Below, in pieces: positions 18,630 to 27,719 of a stretch of 64,000 bases of DNA (its first letter is position 1; each line of letters begins with the position of its first letter). The stretch spans positions 86,913 to 150,912 of the forward strand of contig NZ_CAJYOJ010000045.1 in assembly GCF_913776295.1 (NCBI RefSeq), in the 5' to 3' direction. Origin of the DNA: an uncultured Pedobacter sp. (lineage in GTDB: Bacteria > Bacteroidota > Bacteroidia > Sphingobacteriales > Sphingobacteriaceae). The notes under the pieces are model-generated. The model was not told the origin of the DNA, did not search any database, and saw only the letters and a list, made by a program, of their open reading frames with translations. The position numbers and the translations under genes were made by a program.

Positions 18630-20888
18630 ATGCTGAATACCATCGATTGGCCAAGGAGTAGAAATTATAGAACTGGATCGGAGTATGAGCCTATCCAATT
18701 TTATTTAGATGGCCTGAGTAACAGCATAAGATTTGACTTGCTATTGGGATACTTTAGCTCAGCGGCAATCAGCGTTTTATCTCTTGGTTTCGCCCGTTTT
18801 ATCTACGATGGTGGAAATTTAAGAGTAATTGCAAATCATATCCTTTCAAAAATTGATAAGGAAACTTTGATTACTTCATTACAGAAACAAATACAACCTC
18901 CCATTGATCTGACTGATATTGAATCGATAAAAGAAACCCTGGATGAATATGATATTCATTTTTTCCAATGTCTATCTTACTTGATAAGTAATAAAAGAAT
19001 TGATATTAAAATCGTAAAATCCAAAGGAAAGGGTATCGTCCATTATAAATCAGGCGTTTTCGATGACGGCAAACAAAAAGTATCTTTTAAAGCATCCTGT
19101 AATTTTACAGCCTATGGTTTGTTGGAAAATGCCGAAGAACTTGATGCTACCTTATCTTGGGATAATGTTTTATCATCTGATAAAATAGAAGATCAAGAAA
19201 GTTATTTTGAGCAAATATTCTCTGGTAATGCTGATTTCGTTGAATATATCAATCCGATGAATATTTTAGAGGCTATTAAAGATAGCTTCGGCGATAAGTC
19301 TATCGATGAACTTTTAATACAGGAAAAAGATTTAGCTGAGAAAAGGCTTAAAGTATTTTCGAATCCAAAACTCAAAAATTCGATTGAGTTGTTGGAACAA
19401 ACTCTGGAAACAATAAAGCTAAGACCTAGATTTCCTTATCCCAATGGCCCTCGTCGATATCAGATTGATGCATACAACAAGTGGGTGGCCAATAACTACC
19501 AGGGGTTATTTGCAATGGCTACCGGTACAGGAAAAACCCTAACATCGTTAAATTGCATTCTAGAAGAATACAAAAAGAGCGGCTTCTACAAATTTGTGGT
19601 ATTAGTTCCAAGCATCTCCCTTGCCAACCAATGGGAAGAGGAAGTTGTAGAGAAGTTTAGATTTTCAAATGCGATTGTATGCTCCAGTAAAAGGCCTGCC
19701 TGGCAAAAGGATTTACGCTTGCTGGGGAAAAATCTCTTTTTAGATAATGACAAAGATTATGCGATAATATTGACATATGCCACTTTTAGAAGTAAGAATT
19801 TTAATAAAATTTTTGCAGAACTTTTTAAGAGCGAGTTTAGTAAAATAACTCTAATTGCTGATGAAGCCCATACAATGGGATCGCCAGGTTTTTTAAAGTT
19901 AATACCTAATTATATTAAGTACCGTATAGGGCTCTCTGCCACGCCTGAAAGGCAATTTGATGATATTGGTGAACAAGAAATAAATACCTTTTTTAATACG
20001 AAACCGCCGCGATACACCTTCGTTTTCGATATGAAACAAGCCATTGATCAAGGTGTTTTATGTAAATATTATTACTATCCGAAGATTGTATCTCTAGAGA
20101 CAGATGAGATCAATAAATATTTAGATATAAGCAAAAAGCTAATTAAGTTTTTTGACGCTTCAACCGGCAGGTACCAAGATAATGATTATGTAAATCTCTT
20201 ACTTATACAAAGGAAAAATGTTATTCATAAAGCTAAAGGTAAAATAGTTGCTTTAGATAAAATAGTTAAAGAGATTGGTGTAAAGGATTTTAGAAACGCA
20301 TTTATATATGTTCCTGAAGGAAACGATCCTGACTATGCCAAAGTAGACGAATCGGTCAATGGCGAACAAGATAATATTAATGAAAGCTTAATCGATATTT
20401 ATACTAATTCTCTTTACCAGAACTTTAAACTAAAATTAAAAAAGTTTACGGGAAAAACTTTAGATAGGGAAACGATAATTGACCTATTTAAACGAGGGAA
20501 AGTAGACGCACTGCTTGCGATGAAATGTTTGGATGAGGGGATAGATATCCCGCAAACAAAGTATGCCATATTTTGCTCTAGTACTGGGAATCCAAGGCAA
20601 TTTGTTCAACGAAGAGGTAGAGTATTGAGAATGCACGATGACAAAGAATTTGCAATCATTTATGACATGATTGTTAAGCCAATATTGGACATTACATCAA
20701 CCGATGATAATCTAAGAAAGGCAGAGAGGAATATTTTCCTAAGTGAATTGAAACGATTCATCAATTTTGCGGTTTTGTCAGAAAATAAGTCTGAGAGTTT
20801 AGCCGAATTAGAGGAAATTGCTTATGCACTTGATATAGACATATATGCTCTGGAGTTAGAAGAAATGAAAAAATATAACGTAATCTAA
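18630..20888 (+). CDS. PLD-like nuclease fused to SF2 (DEAH) helicase, SspF-like candidate
   Basis: The 752-residue protein has two parts. The N-terminal part (about 1-180) is phospholipase-D-like, with an HKD motif H138-Y-K140-x4-D145 and a following SFKASCNFTA strand. The C-terminal part (about 270-690) is a superfamily 2 helicase: Walker A ATGTGKT (297-303), DEAH (411-414), SAT (436-438), motif V KCLDEGIDIP (632-641) and motif VI QRRGRVLR (660-667). It probably moves along DNA and cuts it. The 70-aa gene starts two bases after it, then the zinc-hook ATPase. Next to an SspBCD-like operon it may be the counterpart of a component of SspFGH, the second arm of phosphorothioate defence; I cannot confirm that by comparison. 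Confidence 0.85.
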   Translation: MLNTIDWPRSRNYRTGSEYEPIQFYLDGLSNSIRFDLLLGYFSSAAISVLSLGFARFIYDGGNLRVIANHILSKIDKETLITSLQKQIQPPIDLTDIESIKETLDEYDIHFFQCLSYLISNKRIDIKIVKSKGKGIVHYKSGVFDDGKQKVSFKASCNFTAYGLLENAEELDATLSWDNVLSSDKIEDQESYFEQIFSGNADFVEYINPMNILEAIKDSFGDKSIDELLIQEKDLAEKRLKVFSNPKLKNSIELLEQTLETIKLRPRFPYPNGPRRYQIDAYNKWVANNYQGLFAMATGTGKTLTSLNCILEEYKKSGFYKFVVLVPSISLANQWEEEVVEKFRFSNAIVCSSKRPAWQKDLRLLGKNLFLDNDKDYAIILTYATFRSKNFNKIFAELFKSEFSKITLIADEAHTMGSPGFLKLIPNYIKYRIGLSATPERQFDDIGEQEINTFFNTKPPRYTFVFDMKQAIDQGVLCKYYYYPKIVSLETDEINKYLDISKKLIKFFDASTGRYQDNDYVNLLLIQRKNVIHKAKGKIVALDKIVKEIGVKDFRNAFIYVPEGNDPDYAKVDESVNGEQDNINESLIDIYTNSLYQNFKLKLKKFTGKTLDRETIIDLFKRGKVDALLAMKCLDEGIDIPQTKYAIFCSSTGNPRQFVQRRGRVLRMHDDKEFAIIYDMIVKPILDITSTDDNLRKAERNIFLSELKRFINFAVLSENKSESLAELEEIAYALDIDIYALELEEMKKYNVI

Positions 20889-20889
20889 A

Positions 20890-21102
20890 ATGAAAACGCT
20901 AAACGATATCTTAAGAGAAGAATTCACTGGAATTTTAGGCGAAGAGGAATTCGTAGAAATGATAGCTCGTAATAAGCTCGATACTGGGGTAATTAAAGAA
21001 GCTTTTGATGTTCTGCTGGAATTCAAATATCAGGCTGTACCTGATCGAGGGAAAACTGAATTTGAGAATTATATTATTAATACAATTAAATCAGATAAAT
21101 AA
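20890..21102 (+). CDS. Small helical protein, defence operon
   Basis: The 70-residue, charged, probably helical protein (LNDILREEFTGILGEEEFVE at the N-terminus) starts two bases after the helicase stop. Its TAA overlaps the ATG of the ATPase gene (TAATG), so the three are translationally coupled. The tight packing suggests it forms a complex with one of its neighbours. No family is recognised. Confidence 0.75.
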   Translation: MKTLNDILREEFTGILGEEEFVEMIARNKLDTGVIKEAFDVLLEFKYQAVPDRGKTEFENYIINTIKSDK

Positions 21103-23222
21103 TGCTAATTAATAGTTTAAGAGTTAATAATTTCTATTGTTATTTGGATGAAAATGTATTTGAGTTCTCAAAGGGTTTAAATATAGTTTCCGGATTAAAC
21201 TCTGGCGGAAAATCACAACTGTTCAATGCATTCTACTGGACTTTGTTCAACAAGGTATATGTAGATATTGATAGCTCAACAACAAAAAAGGAATGGAAAG
21301 ATGCAGATAAGATTATTATTGCTCCCGAGAAAATTGAATATGAAAGTTTGATAGGTGATAGAATAGAGTGTTTTGTAGAAATAGGTTTAACAAATGAGTT
21401 CCATGAAAACGAAGAGCCAAAAGGAGAACTTGTAGATTACACAATTTTAAAATCCGTAACTTATGAAAAACATAAGGACGGGCTTTATTTTGTTTCCAAG
21501 CCAGAACTAACCATTTCGTATGTAACTGGAGGAGAAATTAATTATATTAAAAGTACAGATTTTAACTGGTTTTTGAATAGAATTTTTCCTAGCAGTATTC
21601 GAAAGTTTATGTGGTTTCAGGGTGAAACTGTAGATGAATTATACGATTTTTCAAAGCCAAGCACGCTTAATAATGCAATTAACGAAATTTCATATTTCCC
21701 GCTTTATGATAATCTTAACAGCATAGTAGATGCATCAGTTTCTAGCATAGAAAAGAAAATTGATAAAGAATTACGATCAAGAAAAAAATTAACAAATGAT
21801 CAAGAGGAATTGATCCAGAAGATAAACACCACGAAGGATTCAATTGCCAAACTACAACAATCTATTACTACTAACGAAGAGAAAGTAGCAGAAATTACCG
21901 AAGCAATATATCTGGAAGAACAAAAACTCAAAGGTTTTGATAAATATACCGACCTAAAGGTGAAAATTAACAAACTTGATTCGGATTTTCAATATGCAAA
22001 AGATAGGATAGATAGCTTGGTTGGAGAAAGTAAGGAAAAACTTATCAGTAAATGGATGTTAAATGGCTGCGATAAACTGATCAAGGCTTCAGAAAAGAAT
22101 TTAAAAATTATACAGGCTGAAATACAATCTTTTCAAAAATCAGAAAACCCTGTTCCTATTACCTTGCCGGGCCCCGAATATGTGGAGAAGATGATTGCTG
22201 ATCACATTTGTTACATTTGTGAACGTCCTGTTGAGGAAGGCTCGCCTGCTTATAAAGCCTTAGAACTACGTTTAGAAGATTTTAAAACAAATCAGGATTA
22301 CAAAATTTTAAATGATAATTATACTGAATTAAATAGAGCGCGCAAGAAATTGTTAGGTATTTTGCCTGATATTGAGCAAGAGGTGATCGATCATAATAAA
22401 GAGATTGACAAATCTATTGAGAAGAGAAATAAGATTTACAACCAGAAAAAAGTTGTTTTCGCTGAATCTGGAGTTACAAAAGAAGAAGATATTTCAATAG
22501 GTTCATCTACAGCAAGTCAGATATTGAATAAAGTAGAAAGTCTTCGAAATAATAAAGATAGGCTCGATAAATATTTATTCAATAACAAACTAGAAATCAA
22601 CGATCTAGAAAACAAACTACAAGACCTTTTAAAAGTTAAAAGCGATACGATAAAACTTGATGGTGGCATTGTTGAAGAAGAGGCGAGAGATTATATCATT
22701 TTATTTTCTAAAACGATAGCATTATTGCGTCAACGTGCATTGACGACTTTGATTAATGAAATTCAAGCGGAAAGTAATACTTTATACAATTTGTATTTGG
22801 GCGGGCGGGCCCAAGGTGAAATCATTATCGATAGAGGGGTATCTGTTATAGATAAGCATACTAAGAACATTATGTCTAATCTAAATACAGCTGAAATAGT
22901 TGCTCAGAAACTAGCTGTTGCCAATTCTTTTTTATCATTGAGCGAAAAGACGTTGGGAAGATCTTTCCCGATGATTGCTGACGCACCTACGTCAGATCTT
23001 GATCATTTAAATACCGCTAACCTAACCAAAAGCTTAGGGAAATCTTTTGAACAAATGATCATCATGTCTAAGGACTATGCTTTGTTGTCGGATGCAGAAA
23101 GACAAGCAATGATTAATGATGCAAATGTTGTCAAGTATTACGAGTTAACCAATGATTTAATCGATAAAGATGGGCCCGAATCTAGAATTAATAAAAAAAC
23201 TTATGTAACTGTTATAAAATAG
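21102..23222 (+). CDS. SMC/Rad50-like ATPase with zinc hook (DndD-type), defence operon
   Basis: The 706-residue protein has an N-terminal Walker A GLNSGGKS (31-38), a long coiled-coil region (about 215-345) leading to a zinc-hook motif CYIC (C370, C373), a returning coil, and a C-terminal ATPase half with Walker B-like FPMIADAPTSDLD (near 635-647). This is the Rad50/SMC fold also seen in DndD and Lamassu ATPases. It probably dimerises around DNA and couples ATP use to sensing or cutting by the helicase-nuclease encoded upstream. The final acidic residue of Walker B is followed by A rather than E, a small departure from classic SMC proteins. Confidence 0.85.
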   Translation: MLINSLRVNNFYCYLDENVFEFSKGLNIVSGLNSGGKSQLFNAFYWTLFNKVYVDIDSSTTKKEWKDADKIIIAPEKIEYESLIGDRIECFVEIGLTNEFHENEEPKGELVDYTILKSVTYEKHKDGLYFVSKPELTISYVTGGEINYIKSTDFNWFLNRIFPSSIRKFMWFQGETVDELYDFSKPSTLNNAINEISYFPLYDNLNSIVDASVSSIEKKIDKELRSRKKLTNDQEELIQKINTTKDSIAKLQQSITTNEEKVAEITEAIYLEEQKLKGFDKYTDLKVKINKLDSDFQYAKDRIDSLVGESKEKLISKWMLNGCDKLIKASEKNLKIIQAEIQSFQKSENPVPITLPGPEYVEKMIADHICYICERPVEEGSPAYKALELRLEDFKTNQDYKILNDNYTELNRARKKLLGILPDIEQEVIDHNKEIDKSIEKRNKIYNQKKVVFAESGVTKEEDISIGSSTASQILNKVESLRNNKDRLDKYLFNNKLEINDLENKLQDLLKVKSDTIKLDGGIVEEEARDYIILFSKTIALLRQRALTTLINEIQAESNTLYNLYLGGRAQGEIIIDRGVSVIDKHTKNIMSNLNTAEIVAQKLAVANSFLSLSEKTLGRSFPMIADAPTSDLDHLNTANLTKSLGKSFEQMIIMSKDYALLSDAERQAMINDANVVKYYELTNDLIDKDGPESRINKKTYVTVIK

Positions 23223-23708
23223 ATGGAAAAGTTAATCTTAGAACTCAATAAGCGTAACGTTCATTACGGTAATAATGTAACACAAGTAAGAGACCTGTTT
23301 GCAAGGAAACAAGAATCCATAACTAAACAAGATGATAAATTTTTCTCCAAGTATTGGCAGGTTTATGCGTGGTCTGCTATTATTGGTTTTGTTAATAATA
23401 AAAGAATAGTTGGCGCTGATTTGCCTAACCAATCTTCATTCCAATATCAGATGATATCGAATGGGTCTGATGATATTGCAAGCGCATTACTGTTGATGGC
23501 TATTGGAAAAGTGGAAAGTGAAAATATTGATGAAATTTTAAATTCTAGAAAACTCCTAACCATAATCAGCGAGTATGCTGAAGGCGGGGCAAAGCATGTT
23601 CTAGAAATACGACAAACACCAGGTTTTGAGCGGAAATTTAATAGCCCAGATGACTATTTCTATGAGGTGGTGAGTAGAACAAGGAAAGCGAATAAAACAC
23701 AAATGTAA
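23223..23708 (+). CDS. Hypothetical protein, SMC-operon partner
   Basis: The 161-residue protein directly follows the ATPase stop (TAG then ATG) and overlaps the next gene by one base. It is mostly helical, with ISEYAEGGAKHVLEIRQTPG near residues 118-137. No catalytic motif is seen. Its size and position match the middle component of ABC-three-component systems, but it could equally be specific to SspFGH-like loci. It probably bridges the ATPase and its effector. Confidence 0.7.
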   Translation: MEKLILELNKRNVHYGNNVTQVRDLFARKQESITKQDDKFFSKYWQVYAWSAIIGFVNNKRIVGADLPNQSSFQYQMISNGSDDIASALLLMAIGKVESENIDEILNSRKLLTIISEYAEGGAKHVLEIRQTPGFERKFNSPDDYFYEVVSRTRKANKTQM

Positions 23709-24091
23709 TGCTTGATCAAGACAATTTCATTGATTCTTTAAAGCGAGACCGGGCAAGGGGCAACCTCGCCCCTCATCAAATTATCCTCTTGATTAGTTTT
23801 TTCAACTTAGGAAAAGACAGATTGACAATACATGAACTTGTTTCGGAGTTTGACAAAAACTGGGAAACATATAAGCATCTTTTTAAGTCTAATAACCGAA
23901 ACATTGGAATGCCATTGAAAGCGATGTTAAATAATAATTTAATTACAATTGAGACCTTTAGTTCCATTGAAAATCATAGAAACACACGGGAGATCTTATC
24001 AAAGATTATTTTGGTTTCATTAAGCGAAACCCTAACCGAATTCTTTACATCTGTTAATAAAGAATATCTGGAAACAAGAATTGAGTTTTAA
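23708..24091 (+). CDS. Hypothetical protein, possible winged-helix, defence operon
   Basis: The 127-residue protein starts on the last base of the previous stop codon (TAATG). Residues 20-100 (LAPHQIILLISFFNLGKDRL ... KAMLNNNLITIE) have the helix-helix-strand spacing of a winged-helix domain. I do not recognise a family. Overlap with its neighbour suggests a stoichiometric partner. Confidence 0.65.
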   Translation: MLDQDNFIDSLKRDRARGNLAPHQIILLISFFNLGKDRLTIHELVSEFDKNWETYKHLFKSNNRNIGMPLKAMLNNNLITIETFSSIENHRNTREILSKIILVSLSETLTEFFTSVNKEYLETRIEF

Positions 24092-24116
24092 TATTCACCT
24101 AATACTTTTAAACACT

Positions 24117-24626
24117 ATGGATTTATCAAGTTTTGATCTTGAAGGTCTTCAAAGCCTTCATTTATCTTATCACCGAATTTTAGAAAACCACATTAACAAA
24201 TTGGAGGAGCTAAATAAAAATAATAATAGCGATGATAAATTGCTTAGGGAGTTAATGGAAATAAAAATTGAACAATTCAGGATTCAGATTTCCGCAATAG
24301 AAGATAGGATAAATGCTTTGAATAACCAAAAATTAAGGTTTTCAGTAGAGTATATGAAATGGCATTTCGGGGTATTCAAGAAAGCTGTGCAAATACATTT
24401 CTTACCTACATCGAATGCATTTAAAACATATGGAGGGTATATTACCGGCACCGTTTTAATTGATGAGGATGATCCTGAAGGACTAATGCAAGCTATACGT
24501 GAAGGAAAAAACTCAGATGGGATTATTAAATTTGATGAAACCGTATCTGATGAAATGCCTGGAGATATTAAAGAGAAACTGAGAACTATAGGTTTTTATG
24601 CTTCTGAAATTATAACAATTTATTAA
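24117..24626 (+). CDS. Hypothetical coiled-coil protein, last gene of the left defence operon
   Basis: ATG at 24117 (MDLSSFDLEG) is taken as the start; a TTG at 24081 would overlap the previous gene and gives a poor N-terminus. The 169-residue product has a long charged helix (residues 10-70, rich in E, K, N), then a more globular part (YMKWHFGVFKKAVQIHFLPT). No family is recognised. It ends at the hairpin shared with the opposing operon. Confidence 0.6.
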   Translation: MDLSSFDLEGLQSLHLSYHRILENHINKLEELNKNNNSDDKLLRELMEIKIEQFRIQISAIEDRINALNNQKLRFSVEYMKWHFGVFKKAVQIHFLPTSNAFKTYGGYITGTVLIDEDDPEGLMQAIREGKNSDGIIKFDETVSDEMPGDIKEKLRTIGFYASEIITIY

Positions 24627-24669
24627 TAAAGTTGATATACGTTACTAAGTGAAGTATATCAACTTATTT
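24627..24669. terminator. Bidirectional terminator between the two convergent defence operons
   Basis: GTTGATATAC (24631-24640) and GTATATCAAC (24654-24663) are a perfect 10-bp inverted repeat, with AAT-rich flanks on both sides that give T runs in both directions. It separates the operon ending at 24626 from the one ending at 24704. Confidence 0.75.
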
Positions 24670-24703
24670 GATCGTCGAGGTATGAGCTTTTCGTAAAATA
24701 AGA

Positions 24704-25546
24704 TTATCTGATTTCGCTCAATTCTGAAATAATTTCAAATATTTCTTCATGGTTATTTTTGGGATCATAAGGTATGATATTAATATTATAATCCTTACGC
24801 CAGCGATCTATTTCAACCCCTGTTAATTCCTCTTTATTCATTATAGCATAGTGATCTGGAGATCCACCATGGAAAACATTATGAATAAACCTCAAAATTA
24901 AAGCTAATTCAGGATCTTTCAAAGATGCTCCTACAAAAAGTAAATTATTCGTGGAGAAAAGTGCATGCAGAACGCTTTGGTAACCGAGTTCATTATAAAT
25001 AATTTTACGATAGTCTTGTTCTGTAAGAACAATTTCGCTAGGTGCTCCATCAGCACTACCATGAGCCTTAAGGATAAAAAATTCTTTATTAATAATCTTA
25101 TAGTTAATCGTTGGAGCTTCCTTGTAAGTTAGATCAGGCGGAACATCAAAATATTTCTTTACATAAGCTTTTTCGATCAACTTATCATAATTGGTGGTGA
25201 TTATAAACCTACTGTTAAGTTCCAGAAGTTTGATATGAGTATCCGTTGGCTTCAAGGTCTTATCATCAAATTTTTCCTTGATATATTTTTCAAACGCACT
25301 CCCTAAAGTTTCTCTTAATTCCTGTGCTAACATCAAATATTTATCGGAAAATTTAACCAACTCGTAAAGTTCTGTTTCCTTTTGACCGTTAATCGCGTTG
25401 ATATCCTTACATTTTGCTATCAAATCTTTTAAGAGATTTTCCCAACTTGGAAGCCCTGCTCCCTGAGATAGCCCTGCTCCAACATAGACGCCGAAGGCTC
25501 CATTTTTGTAATGTTGGATTAATTGATTAGGTAATCTTCCTGACAT
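24704..25546 (-). CDS. SIR2-domain protein, probable NADase effector of the phosphorothioation operon
   Basis: The 280-residue protein carries the SIR2 marks GAGLSQGAGLP (23-33), TTNYD (117-121), the catalytic-type histidine in KAHG (H162) and FVGASLKDPEL near 204-214. Defence-associated SIR2 proteins degrade NAD+ and stop infected cells. It is the last gene of the DUF4007-ATPase-sulfurtransferase-DUF262 operon and starts one base before the DUF262 stop region, so the two are tightly coupled. The protein is SIR2 alone, without an obvious sensor of its own, so sensing probably lies in the DUF262 partner. The NADase role is inferred. Confidence 0.85.
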   Translation of the reverse strand: MSGRLPNQLIQHYKNGAFGVYVGAGLSQGAGLPSWENLLKDLIAKCKDINAINGQKETELYELVKFSDKYLMLAQELRETLGSAFEKYIKEKFDDKTLKPTDTHIKLLELNSRFIITTNYDKLIEKAYVKKYFDVPPDLTYKEAPTINYKIINKEFFILKAHGSADGAPSEIVLTEQDYRKIIYNELGYQSVLHALFSTNNLLFVGASLKDPELALILRFIHNVFHGGSPDHYAIMNKEELTGVEIDRWRKDYNINIIPYDPKNNHEEIFEIISELSEIR

Positions 25547-25547
25547 T

Positions 25548-26594
25548 TTATTTGAGAGTAAAATTTTGGTTGTTAAAAAATTTATGATAGAAAACCCGAT
25601 ATCTAATTTTCAAGTTTTCCTTTAAGGCACCACCAGTTTTAAAAGCAATGATGTAGTCATATAGATCTTTATCATAACTAGTTTTGGTTTTATCCTCAAT
25701 TAACATTTCAGGACTCTTATTATTAGCACGGCGCAAAAGCTCAAACGACCAAATTTCATCTGACAACGTTTTAGCATCTATTGATGAAAAATTATCTAAT
25801 TCCTTATACAATAAATAAAATATGTCGACAAATCCCCATTTGTTTTTAAACATACCCTTATGATATGAATTGATTTCTTTCAAATAATCCAATACTTTAT
25901 TTGCTCTCTGCAACAAGTTGCCAAATTCGGCAATAGATGAATTTGCGAATTCAAGATACAAATGCTTCATATCAGTCCCTTTGATATTCCTTGCTCCATC
26001 ATATTTACAAAGCGTCAATGCATTATCTAAATAATCTTGATGCTTATATCGACCATTTATAATTTTACATTCTTTTTCAATAAAAAATGTATGATTCGAA
26101 GCAAGAGATATAATCGCAAAACCGATATTTGAAGAAATTGCATGCCTAAGTTCTACGGAGTTTAATTTTTCTCCCAATTGCAGTCTTGCGAAAAGAGTTC
26201 TAATTTCCTCTTGACTAAATTCAGTAAGAATGGATAATGATATAGGAAACTCTTCAAAGCGTGATTTGAGTGACTGATGAGCCATTAGGTCAGCATAAGA
26301 ATAACCTTTTATATTAATCCCCTCAATTACACTCTCATCGAGTTTAAATTGGTTATCTACAAATTCCCAGATAGAACGCATCCTTTGCTGGCCATCCACT
26401 GCTTCGTAAAGGAATAAATGTCCTTCTGCTAAATAAAATTTCGGAAGATCGTAACCTCTGAGTATACTATCAATAAGTAATTTTTTTTTGGGCAACAACC
26501 ATACTGGTGCTCGTTGGTATTGAGGCTTTGGGTCAATGTCTTCTTTTAAGTCAATTAGCTTTTTTAAAGTAATCTGTTGTGCTTTTATTTTCAT
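25548..26594 (-). CDS. DUF262 (GmrSD/SspE N-terminal-like) protein lacking an HNH domain
   Basis: The 348-residue protein has the DUF262 marks QYQRAPVW (25-32) and DGQQRMRSIWEFV (67-79), the nucleotide-binding signature shared with GmrS, ParB-like proteins and the SspE N-terminus. SspE and most DUF262 restriction factors also carry a C-terminal DUF1524 HNH nuclease; here the chain ends (YHKFFNNQNFTLK) with no HxxP/N-N pattern. So it looks like a sensor module only. It lies between the sulfurtransferase gene (nine-base gap) and the SIR2 gene (adjacent), which suggests a split SspE-like unit whose effector is SIR2. Confidence 0.85.
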   Translation of the reverse strand: MKIKAQQITLKKLIDLKEDIDPKPQYQRAPVWLLPKKKLLIDSILRGYDLPKFYLAEGHLFLYEAVDGQQRMRSIWEFVDNQFKLDESVIEGINIKGYSYADLMAHQSLKSRFEEFPISLSILTEFSQEEIRTLFARLQLGEKLNSVELRHAISSNIGFAIISLASNHTFFIEKECKIINGRYKHQDYLDNALTLCKYDGARNIKGTDMKHLYLEFANSSIAEFGNLLQRANKVLDYLKEINSYHKGMFKNKWGFVDIFYLLYKELDNFSSIDAKTLSDEIWSFELLRRANNKSPEMLIEDKTKTSYDKDLYDYIIAFKTGGALKENLKIRYRVFYHKFFNNQNFTLK

Positions 26595-26603
26595 ATATAG
26601 GAA

Positions 26604-27719
26604 TTATACAAAACAGGCTAAACAGCCTTCTTCCTCTGCATCCAATATATCAATAAGTTTGTTAGAGCGATAATTTTGAGCAGCGTTTTGTTGTTTGGTT
26701 AAAAATTCTTCTTTTATCTGTTTAATCCTTTCCGGATTGATCAATTCTTCTAAACGTTCATCTTGCATCCAGGTGTAACCATCTTTTTCATACTCAACCG
26801 CTAAAAAGAACTTAGCCGGATTTTGTTCGTATAGCCAAACCCATTCTATTTTACGTTGGAAAAAGCAAAAGAAACAACCGGAGCGACTGCGGTTGTATTT
26901 ACCTATTTGCCCGTTTACCTCATAAGGGATTTCCTCATAGTAGGCTGGTACGCCTACACCACTTTCGCGCAAGATTCTAAAAATATCATCACGAATGAGT
27001 ATGGACTCGTTATCCAATAAAGGAAAATCATCTACCAATGCAATAGGCAACTGGCTATCTTTTAATGATTGAAAAGTCACATGATTAAATTCTTTAATAC
27101 CTAAGCCCATCAAGGCCTTTAACTTTTGGTTTTGACTGTAAGATAAGGATAATGGGGTTTTAATAATGTCTGCAGCACGCTGGTAGAGGTTCGAAGTTAA
27201 AAACTCTTTATACAGACTTAAAAGCTTTTGCTGGTTGTCGTTTTTTAATACTTTGCCAATTACCTCTTCACTCCAGATATTTTCTCTAAATGGAAAGATA
27301 GACTGTACATGTGGTTTAGTGGAAATATACCCTTCACGATCTTCATCGCCACGGATACCCACATAAGAAATTACAGGTGTAGTACCAATATAATTTTCGA
27401 AAGGTTCTATCTTTAATTTTTGGGTGCACCAACGGGCATTGGAAGATGGCAAATATCCGCCATATAAATTATGGTAAAAATCGAAAGGATTTCCTTTGTC
27501 CCCCTCTTTTGCATATAATTTATGAATGTTTACACCCAATTTAGACTCGAGGTTACGGATAAGCTGGTAAGTTTCTTCCAACTCTTTACCCGTATCGCAG
27601 GTGTAAAATTCTATATCCATCTGCGGATACAGCTCTTTCATGTAAATAGCAAGCGCAGCACTGTCTTTGCCTCCTGAAATTCCTAGTACATGCCTTACCT
27701 TGTTATTTTCCTTCGTCAT
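26604..27719 (-). CDS. PP-loop sulfurtransferase, SspD/DndC-like (PAPS reductase family)
   Basis: The 371-residue protein has the ATP-pyrophosphatase loop SGGKDS (15-20), the family motif WCTQKLKIEP (97-106), and two cysteine pairs, GCFFC (C282, C285) and GCLAC (C366, C369, at the very C-terminus), which may bind metal or sulfur. SspD and DndC activate the DNA backbone with ATP and pass sulfur into a phosphorothioate bond. It overlaps the ATPase gene by 17 bp. A cysteine desulfurase (SspA/DndA) is missing here; a housekeeping IscS could provide the sulfur. The annotation as a DNA-modifying rather than assimilatory reductase rests on this context. Confidence 0.88.
   Translation of the reverse strand: MTKENNKVRHVLGISGGKDSAALAIYMKELYPQMDIEFYTCDTGKELEETYQLIRNLESKLGVNIHKLYAKEGDKGNPFDFYHNLYGGYLPSSNARWCTQKLKIEPFENYIGTTPVISYVGIRGDEDREGYISTKPHVQSIFPFRENIWSEEVIGKVLKNDNQQKLLSLYKEFLTSNLYQRAADIIKTPLSLSYSQNQKLKALMGLGIKEFNHVTFQSLKDSQLPIALVDDFPLLDNESILIRDDIFRILRESGVGVPAYYEEIPYEVNGQIGKYNRSRSGCFFCFFQRKIEWVWLYEQNPAKFFLAVEYEKDGYTWMQDERLEELINPERIKQIKEEFLTKQQNAAQNYRSNKLIDILDAEEEGCLACFV

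Noticed and set aside
17746..24626. Reading the left operon as a Lamassu or ABC-3C system
   Set aside because: The SMC-like ATPase and a small partner fit, but the PLD-helicase fusion and the SspBCD-like neighbour fit a phosphorothioate system better. It is kept as an alternative.
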